Source: an uncultured Pseudomonadota bacterium
Lineage (GTDB): Bacteria > Pseudomonadota > Gammaproteobacteria > Methylococcales > Methylomonadaceae
Reading direction: 5' to 3'
Length of the DNA: 10,100 nt
Assembly (NCBI GenBank): GCA_903902945.1
Contig: CAIUWU010000013.1
Span: 1 to 10,100 of the forward strand
In this document: in pieces, positions 6,658-10,100 of the stretch
How the letters are laid out: every line of letters starts with the position of its first letter
How positions within the stretch are numbered: the first letter of the stretch is position 1
The notes under the pieces: model-generated
Databases searched by the model: none
The model's input: the letters and a program-made list of their open reading frames with translations, nothing else
What the model was told of the DNA's origin: nothing
Program-made: the position numbers and the translations under genes

Positions 6658-8022
6658 TTATTGCAAGACAATAAAGAACGCTTCGCCGCCGCGTTGCAGA
6701 TTAATTAGCAGTGGCGTGGCCGGATTGACTACTTGTTTCAATTCATCGAGGTTTTTAACCCGGTAGCGATTGGCGGTAATGATAATGTCGCCGGGTCGTA
6801 AACCGCGTTTCCAGACCGTCGATTTCGGATCGACTTTCTCAATCAACACGCCTTCCGATTGTTGTTTGGCGGTATCGCCCAGCGTTGCTCCCGCTAGTGT
6901 CGGGTGCAGTTTCTCGCCGCTCAGCTGATTGTGTTTGGGTTTGCCGATAATTGCTTGCAGCGTTTTTCGTTCTTCGCCGCGCATGATGTCCAGCGTAACG
7001 CTGTCACCAATTTGCAGTAAACCTATTGCGGTACGGATCTGGCTGCTGCCGTTGCGGATTTCCTGGCCATTAACCGCGACGATAATATCGCCCGGTTCGA
7101 TACCGGCTTTTTCAGCCGGTGAGCCACTGTCAACCCGGCTCACTACCGCGCCATATTGGCCTTTTAATGAAAAGGCTTTGACCAGTTCCGGGGTTAAATC
7201 CTGAGTGGTAACGCCAAGCAGGCCGCGGCGTACTTCGCCGTTTTGGACCAGTGATTCCATGATGCGCACCGCCATATTGGACGGAATCGCAAAGCCGATG
7301 CCTACGTTGCCGCCACTAGGGGCTAGAATCGCCGTATTCATCCCCACAAATTCACCGCGCAGATTAACCAGGGCGCCACCGGAATTACCGGGATTGATAG
7401 AGGCATCGGTCTGAATGAAATCTTCATAGCCTTCAATTCCGAGGCCGGAACGTCCCAGGGCGCTGACGATGCCCGAAGTTACGGTTTGACCGAGGCCAAA
7501 CGGATTACCAATTGCCACTACAAAATCGCCTACTTTGAGCTGATTGGAATTGGCCACTTTCAGTGCGGTCAGGTTGTCGGCATGAATCTGAATCACTGCC
7601 ACATCGGCTTCCGGATCGGTGCCGAGTAATTTGGCATTCAGCTGGCGGCCGTCATGCAGGGTTACGGTAATTTTGTCGGCTTTGTCGATGACATGGTTGT
7701 TGGTCAGCACATACCCCTGATCCTTATCGACGATCACGCCCGAGCCGAGGCTGTTTTTTTGCTGTCGTTGCGGGTTGTTGGGGATATTAAAAAAACGTCG
7801 AAAAACCGGATCGTTCATCAGCGGATTTTCCTGAGCCCGAACATTGGTCGAGGTTGAAATATTGACTACGGCGGGCATGCTTTGTTCTAGCATTGGCGCC
7901 AGAGAGGGTAGCGGTGTGCCATCGACCTGGGTGGGTAGGGTGGCTTGAGCGGATACGGTGCGTAGCCCGATACCTAGCATCAACAATAAAACGGCACTCT
8001 GTGAAGTGAATAGTTTTTTCAT
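6658..8022 (-). CDS. Periplasmic Do-like serine protease (DegP/DegQ/MucD family)
   Basis: HtrA-family protease/chaperone for misfolded envelope proteins. It has 454 residues. A signal peptide (MKKLFTSQ..., hydrophobic core LLLMLGIGL) probably ends at VSA-QA, near residue 25. The trypsin-like domain carries the full catalytic triad: His110 in TNNHVID, Asp140 in DPEADVAV and Ser214 in GNSGGALVN. Two PDZ domains follow (about 265-355, with GIEPGDIIVAVNG, and about 375-450, with GLRPGDIIITANRY). Length and architecture match DegQ/MucD; the two cannot be separated by eye. The ATG has AGGGG about 11 nt upstream, a slightly long spacing. It is divergent from the Fae-like gene and convergent with rep (one base between stops). 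Confidence 0.95.
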   Translation of the reverse strand: MKKLFTSQSAVLLLMLGIGLRTVSAQATLPTQVDGTPLPSLAPMLEQSMPAVVNISTSTNVRAQENPLMNDPVFRRFFNIPNNPQRQQKNSLGSGVIVDKDQGYVLTNNHVIDKADKITVTLHDGRQLNAKLLGTDPEADVAVIQIHADNLTALKVANSNQLKVGDFVVAIGNPFGLGQTVTSGIVSALGRSGLGIEGYEDFIQTDASINPGNSGGALVNLRGEFVGMNTAILAPSGGNVGIGFAIPSNMAVRIMESLVQNGEVRRGLLGVTTQDLTPELVKAFSLKGQYGAVVSRVDSGSPAEKAGIEPGDIIVAVNGQEIRNGSSQIRTAIGLLQIGDSVTLDIMRGEERKTLQAIIGKPKHNQLSGEKLHPTLAGATLGDTAKQQSEGVLIEKVDPKSTVWKRGLRPGDIIITANRYRVKNLDELKQVVNPATPLLINLQRGGEAFFIVLQ

Positions 8023-8071
8023 AATCGATCGGGCCCCTTTGTTGCAAAAAGATTGGAAAAAATATCGGGCA

Positions 8072-8099
8072 ATAATGGTAACCGAATCTGCAATATCAA
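8072..8099 (-). promoter_or_regulatory. Possible sigma70 promoter of the Do-like protease gene
   Basis: Read on the minus strand, TTGATA (complement of 8094-8099) and CATTAT (complement of 8072-8077) are separated by 16 nt. The predicted start is about 40-45 nt before the ATG. The -10 is only four of six. An envelope protease could instead use an extracytoplasmic-stress sigma factor, but I found no clear alternative motif. Confidence 0.35.
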
Positions 8100-8102
8100 G
8101 TG

Positions 8103-8141
8103 CCGGAGCCTGTTATGCGGGGTTTACTGTTGCTGCTCCGG
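8103..8141. repeat. Spaced inverted repeat upstream of the Fae-like gene
   Basis: CCGGAGC (8103-8109) and GCTCCGG (8135-8141) are perfect complements separated by 25 nt. The right arm overlaps the putative -35 region of the Fae-like gene. It could be an operator pair or a chance match; no regulator is known from the sequence. Confidence 0.35.
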
Positions 8142-8158
8142 ATTTGTCGACATAGAAT
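8130..8158 (+). promoter_or_regulatory. Possible sigma70 promoter of the Fae-like gene
   Basis: TTGCTG (8130-8135) and TAGAAT (8153-8158) are 17 nt apart. The predicted start is near 8165, with a leader of about 25 nt. The -10 is good and the -35 matches the consensus in only the first three bases. Confidence 0.4.
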
Positions 8159-8190
8159 GCGGTTTTTTTGATAACGCTGAGGACAGTTTA

Positions 8191-8742
8191 ATGTCAGACA
8201 CAATTTGGTTTAGAACCGGTGAAGCAACGGTATTTTCAAGTGAAGGTCAAGGTACCGATGCCATGCCGGAGATTTTAATCGGTGACGTTAAAGGTCCGGC
8301 CGGCCATGCGTTTGCCAATTTGATGGGGCAGACCGAAGGGCATACTCGTATGTTTGCGATTCGTGCCTGCAACCAGCAAGTGCGTCCGGCAACCATCATG
8401 GTGCCCAAAGTCACCATCAAGTCTTCAGCTTATGTGGCCTTGCTGGGCGGTCCAGTGCAGTCTGCGGTCGCCGATGCCGTGATTGATTCTGTCGCAGAAG
8501 GCATTATTCCGCGTGAGCAGGCCAATGATTTGTGCATTATCGCCATGCTGTGGATCGATCCGTCCTGCGCTACCAATCCCGATCTGGATCGCAAGGATTT
8601 GTATCGCACCAATTACGAGGCGATGAAACTGGCGATTCAGCGCGCACTGAGCAATTCACCGAGCATTGATGAGCTGATTGCCAACCGTCACACCATCAGT
8701 CATGAAATGTATGACCCGGAAACCGGCGAGTCACAGTGGTAA
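8191..8742 (+). CDS. Formaldehyde-activating enzyme (Fae) family protein, divergent paralogue
   Basis: The protein has 183 residues. Canonical Fae condenses formaldehyde with tetrahydromethanopterin in methylotrophs. Family identity is clear from GEA near the N-terminus, ILIG...GPAGHAFAN (28-43), RPATIMVPKVTI, FGP-like GGPVQSAVADAV, VAEGIIP and NYEAMKLAIQRAL, all colinear with Fae as I recall it. However, the stretch that reads AHIDLIIG in canonical Fae, with the proposed catalytic histidine, is AMPEILIG here, with Met25 in the histidine position. The C-terminal half also has an insertion (DPSCATNPDLDRKDLYR). It therefore resembles the uncharacterised Fae homologues (Fae2/Fae3 type) and may not have the classical activity. 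I chose the ATG at 8191 because GAGGAC (8179-8184) is 6 nt upstream; an in-frame start at 8053 has no such signal and gives a non-family N-terminus. Confidence 0.88.
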   Translation: MSDTIWFRTGEATVFSSEGQGTDAMPEILIGDVKGPAGHAFANLMGQTEGHTRMFAIRACNQQVRPATIMVPKVTIKSSAYVALLGGPVQSAVADAVIDSVAEGIIPREQANDLCIIAMLWIDPSCATNPDLDRKDLYRTNYEAMKLAIQRALSNSPSIDELIANRHTISHEMYDPETGESQW

Positions 8743-8764
8743 TAGGTGCGGAATAAAGCAACCG

Positions 8765-8792
8765 AAAATGGGCGGTAACGCCCATTTTGTTT
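8765..8792. terminator. Bidirectional rho-independent terminator of the Fae-like gene and the secreted-protein gene
   Basis: AAAATGGGCG (8765-8774) and CGCCCATTTT (8779-8788) form a perfect 10-bp stem with a GTAA loop. It is followed by TTTTGTTT on the plus strand, and the left arm gives TTTT on the minus strand. It lies between two converging genes and can serve both. Confidence 0.85.
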
Positions 8793-8802
8793 GACAGCGA
8801 GG

Positions 8803-9216
8803 TTATTCGCTAACTTTTAGCAGCCAGCCGCCGTCAGCGTCGCATTTGCTGATTTTGGATTTGGCACTGACCGAGATGCGGACGGTTTCGTTGCGGATTT
8901 CCGGCGGTAAATTGCCTTTTACCAGATAAAAGGTATCTTTATTTTCAACGCTGACTTTGATCGGTTTTTCCCGGATCGAGATATGAATATGGCCGGGGCC
9001 GTTGCTGCCTGATACCGCCAGTGAAAATTCGCCGCCGGGCGCGATGGTGGCCAGATGGGCTGGCGTAAAGTTACTGATTTTGGCTTTGATGCAGGCGGCG
9101 TCGTTATTGCCGCTGGCGCCACTGCCGCCATGACCGGCATGAGGATTAGACTGCGCGGATACGCTGCTGGAAATACTGATGGCCAGCAGACTGATCAGGA
9201 TTTTAGGGATTGGCAC
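8803..9216 (-). CDS. Small secreted protein of unknown function, His-containing, two cysteines
   Basis: I do not recognise the family. From the GTG at 9216 the product has 137 residues: a short signal peptide (PIPKILISLLAISISSSVSA, likely cut after Ala21), then QSNPHAGHGGSGASG, a flexible Gly/Ser/His linker, then a compact domain of about 95 residues rich in alternating polar and hydrophobic residues (probably beta) with just two cysteines (Cys42 and Cys125) that could form a disulfide. Possible metal ligands are His26/His29 (HAGH), His54 and His76/His78 (GHIH). The GTG start is preferred because GAGG lies 8 nt upstream and a TATAAT promoter element lies just beyond. A longer ORF start at 9300 would place the N-terminus upstream of that promoter and bury the signal peptide. 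A copper- or other metal-binding role is only a guess. Confidence 0.75.
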   Translation of the reverse strand: MPIPKILISLLAISISSSVSAQSNPHAGHGGSGASGNNDAACIKAKISNFTPAHLATIAPGGEFSLAVSGSNGPGHIHISIREKPIKVSVENKDTFYLVKGNLPPEIRNETVRISVSAKSKISKCDADGGWLLKVSE

Positions 9217-9252
9217 GACGGGTTCCTCTTCTGGTAATCGTTGAAGGCGGCG

Positions 9253-9281
9253 ATTATAGGCCGCAAGCGAGCTTAGTGGAA
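9253..9281 (-). promoter_or_regulatory. Possible promoter of the small secreted protein gene
   Basis: On the minus strand there is a perfect TATAAT (complement of 9253-9258), with a poor -35 candidate TTCCAC (complement of 9276-9281) 17 nt away. The predicted transcript start, near 9246, leaves a leader of about 30 nt before the GTG at 9216 and supports that start. Confidence 0.45.
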
Positions 9282-9361
9282 TCTTGGGCTGAATCGGCAT
9301 CCGGTGGTTTTTGCCGGTATCGTCTCAGTCTGCAATTGATTGAAGCTGTAATTAATAACTC

Positions 9362-9376
9362 CTTGCCAACGGCAAG
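9362..9376. repeat. Short inverted repeat in the 9217-9426 intergenic region
   Basis: CTTGCC (9362-9367) and GGCAAG (9371-9376) are separated by AAC. There is no following T-run, so it is unlikely to be a terminator. It lies upstream of the small membrane protein, where I could not find a convincing promoter. Confidence 0.3.
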
Positions 9377-9426
9377 CGGATTAAAGCCGTCTGCTGTAGG
9401 TGATAAACAAAAAACGAGGACATAAC

Positions 9427-9450
9427 ATGTTGTTGCTGGCGAAATTATGA
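9427..9450 (+). other. Seven-codon ORF, apparent true start of the small membrane protein gene
   Basis: The ATG at 9427 has a very good ribosome binding site (GAGGA at 9416-9420, 6 nt spacing). It reads MLLLAKL and then TGA (9448-9450). The frame is the same as that of the membrane protein that follows and, if the TGA were sense, would add a hydrophobic N-terminal segment to it. It may be a leader peptide, or the broken 5' end of the next gene. Confidence 0.5.
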
Positions 9451-9462
9451 GGAATTCTGACT

Positions 9463-9705
9463 TTGGTCTGGTTTTACACCACGGCCAAAAATCATGGCGG
9501 CCCGGTGTTGAACTGGTCGATTATCGGTCTGATTGGTTACTGGTTGACCTGGTGGTTGGCAAAAATGCTGATTGTGGTGCCATTAGCTGAAGTGGTAACC
9601 AAGCACTCGGTAGCCGAGTTCATGCTGACGCAAAGTCCGGTTGCGGTTTCTGTGTTGGTTTGTGTCTTGATCCGTAACAAGCTGTTAGCCAATCAGGCGG
9701 CTTAA
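9463..9705 (+). CDS. Small integral membrane protein of unknown function, possibly 5'-disrupted
   Basis: I do not recognise the family. From the TTG at 9463 the product is 80 residues with two likely membrane segments (about 18-41, NWSIIGLIGYWLTWWLAKML region, and about 58-72, SPVAVSVLVCVLI), joined by a loop containing EVVTKHSVAEF, and a basic C-terminus (RNKLL). A GAGG at 9449-9452, overlapping the upstream TGA, could support restart at this TTG with a 10-nt spacing. The better start signal is the ATG at 9427 in the same frame, and reading through the TGA would give a 92-position product with a third hydrophobic segment (LLLAKL-GILTLVWFY). The gene is therefore a pseudogene, a restart product, or affected by a sequence error. 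The next gene begins 11 nt after the stop, suggesting an operon. Confidence 0.6.
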   Translation: MVWFYTTAKNHGGPVLNWSIIGLIGYWLTWWLAKMLIVVPLAEVVTKHSVAEFMLTQSPVAVSVLVCVLIRNKLLANQAA

Positions 9706-9716
9706 TTAGTACTGCC

Positions 9717-10100
9717 ATGACCAAAACTGTTCTGATTACCGGTGCTGTCAAACGACTGGGTGCTGCCTGTGCAAGGAGGTTGCATCAGGCAGGTTATCGG
9801 GTATTGCTGCATTATCAGCATTCCGAGACTGCAGCCTTGGCCCTGGTTGCCGAATTAAACCAGAGTCGAGCCGAGTCGGCGTTGGCGCTGCGCGCCGATC
9901 TGGCTGTGATGGCTGAGGTCAGCGCACTGGCGCAACAAGTGCTGGCGCTGGCTCCTGAACTGGATGGCCTGATTAATAACGCCGCGCAGTTTTTTCCCGG
10001 TCATGTCGAGGATGTTACTGAGCATGACTGGAACCGGTTGTTTGACAGTAATCTGAAAGCGCCGTTTTTCCTGACCCAGTTGTTATTGCCCGCTTTGACG
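9717..10100 (+). CDS. Pteridine reductase-like short-chain dehydrogenase (FolM/PTR1 type), 3' end outside window
   Basis: The first 128 residues of an NADPH-type short-chain dehydrogenase; the frame is open to the window edge. The nucleotide-binding motif is TGAVKRLG (8-15). This TGxxxRxG form, with Arg replacing the usual Gly, is a hallmark of pteridine reductases (PTR1, E. coli FolM), which reduce dihydrobiopterin/dihydromonapterin or dihydrofolate. LLHYQHS after the second strand, Asp61, NNAA (87-90) and SNLKAPFFLTQ (from 111) are also typical. The catalytic YxxxK would lie beyond the edge. The ATG has only a weak ribosome binding site, so coupling to the membrane-protein gene 11 nt upstream is plausible. 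A pterin role would fit a methylotroph using tetrahydromethanopterin or folate, but that link is inferred. Confidence 0.85.
   Translation, partial: MTKTVLITGAVKRLGAACARRLHQAGYRVLLHYQHSETAALALVAELNQSRAESALALRADLAVMAEVSALAQQVLALAPELDGLINNAAQFFPGHVEDVTEHDWNRLFDSNLKAPFFLTQLLLPALT

Noticed and set aside
8053..8190. Longer N-terminus for the Fae-like protein starting at 8053
   Set aside because: The extra 46 residues are Cys-rich and unlike any Fae. They cover the likely promoter, and the ATG at 8191 has a good ribosome binding site and fits the family start.
9217..9300. Longer N-terminus for the small secreted protein starting at 9300
   Set aside because: It would place 28 charged residues before the signal peptide and start upstream of the TATAAT element; the GTG at 9216 has a good ribosome binding site.
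9448..9450. Selenocysteine at the in-frame TGA of the small membrane protein
   Set aside because: No redox motif surrounds it, the site is in a hydrophobic segment, and I see no convincing SECIS-like stem-loop just downstream. Mutation, sequence error or restart are simpler.
9447..9590. Alternative frame from the ATG at 9447 (MRNSDFGLVLHHG...)
   Set aside because: It runs only about 50 codons to a TGA with no recognisable composition, whereas the other frame gives a coherent membrane protein.
9773..9782. AAGGAGG followed by TTG inside the pteridine-reductase gene as an internal start
   Set aside because: It falls in the conserved Rossmann-fold N-terminus (two tandem AGG Arg codons). A start there would remove the nucleotide-binding motif, and the upstream ATG gives a complete family N-terminus.

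Overview
The window looks like ordinary chromosomal DNA from a gammaproteobacterium, most likely a methylotroph or methanotroph of the Methylococcales type. The housekeeping proteins (MnmE, L21, L27, Obg, ProB, ApbC/Mrp, Rep, a Deg-family protease) are of gammaproteobacterial character. A formaldehyde-activating-enzyme (Fae) family protein points to one-carbon metabolism. The taxonomic call is an inference from these proteins, not from a search. Base composition looks even, and I see no insertion sequence, phage gene, CRISPR array, tRNA or rRNA.

Left part (1-3408): the 3' end of mnmE is followed by a near-consensus sigma70 promoter and the conserved translation/ribosome cluster rplU-rpmA-obgE. 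proB overlaps the end of obgE by 14 nt. A rho-independent terminator lies between rpmA and obgE, so obgE-proB probably depend at least partly on read-through.

Middle part (3418-8022): apbC/mrp (minus) converges on proB, rep helicase (plus) diverges from apbC, and a periplasmic DegQ/MucD-like serine protease (minus) converges on rep with a single base between the stop codons. Perfect inverted repeats sit at both convergent junctions, each overlapping the 3' end of a coding sequence.

Right part (8023-10100): a Fae-like gene diverges from the protease and ends at a good bidirectional terminator. On the other side of that terminator is a small secreted, His-containing protein of unknown function (minus). 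Next comes a small membrane protein whose reading frame has a TGA at codon 8 of its best-supported start. The window closes with the 5' part of a pteridine-reductase-like short-chain dehydrogenase (FolM/PTR1 type), cut by the window edge.

I did not find a clear new multi-gene system. The points most worth a second look are the Fae paralogue, which appears to lack the usual catalytic histidine; the in-frame TGA in the small membrane protein; the unknown secreted protein; and the stem-loops built into gene ends.
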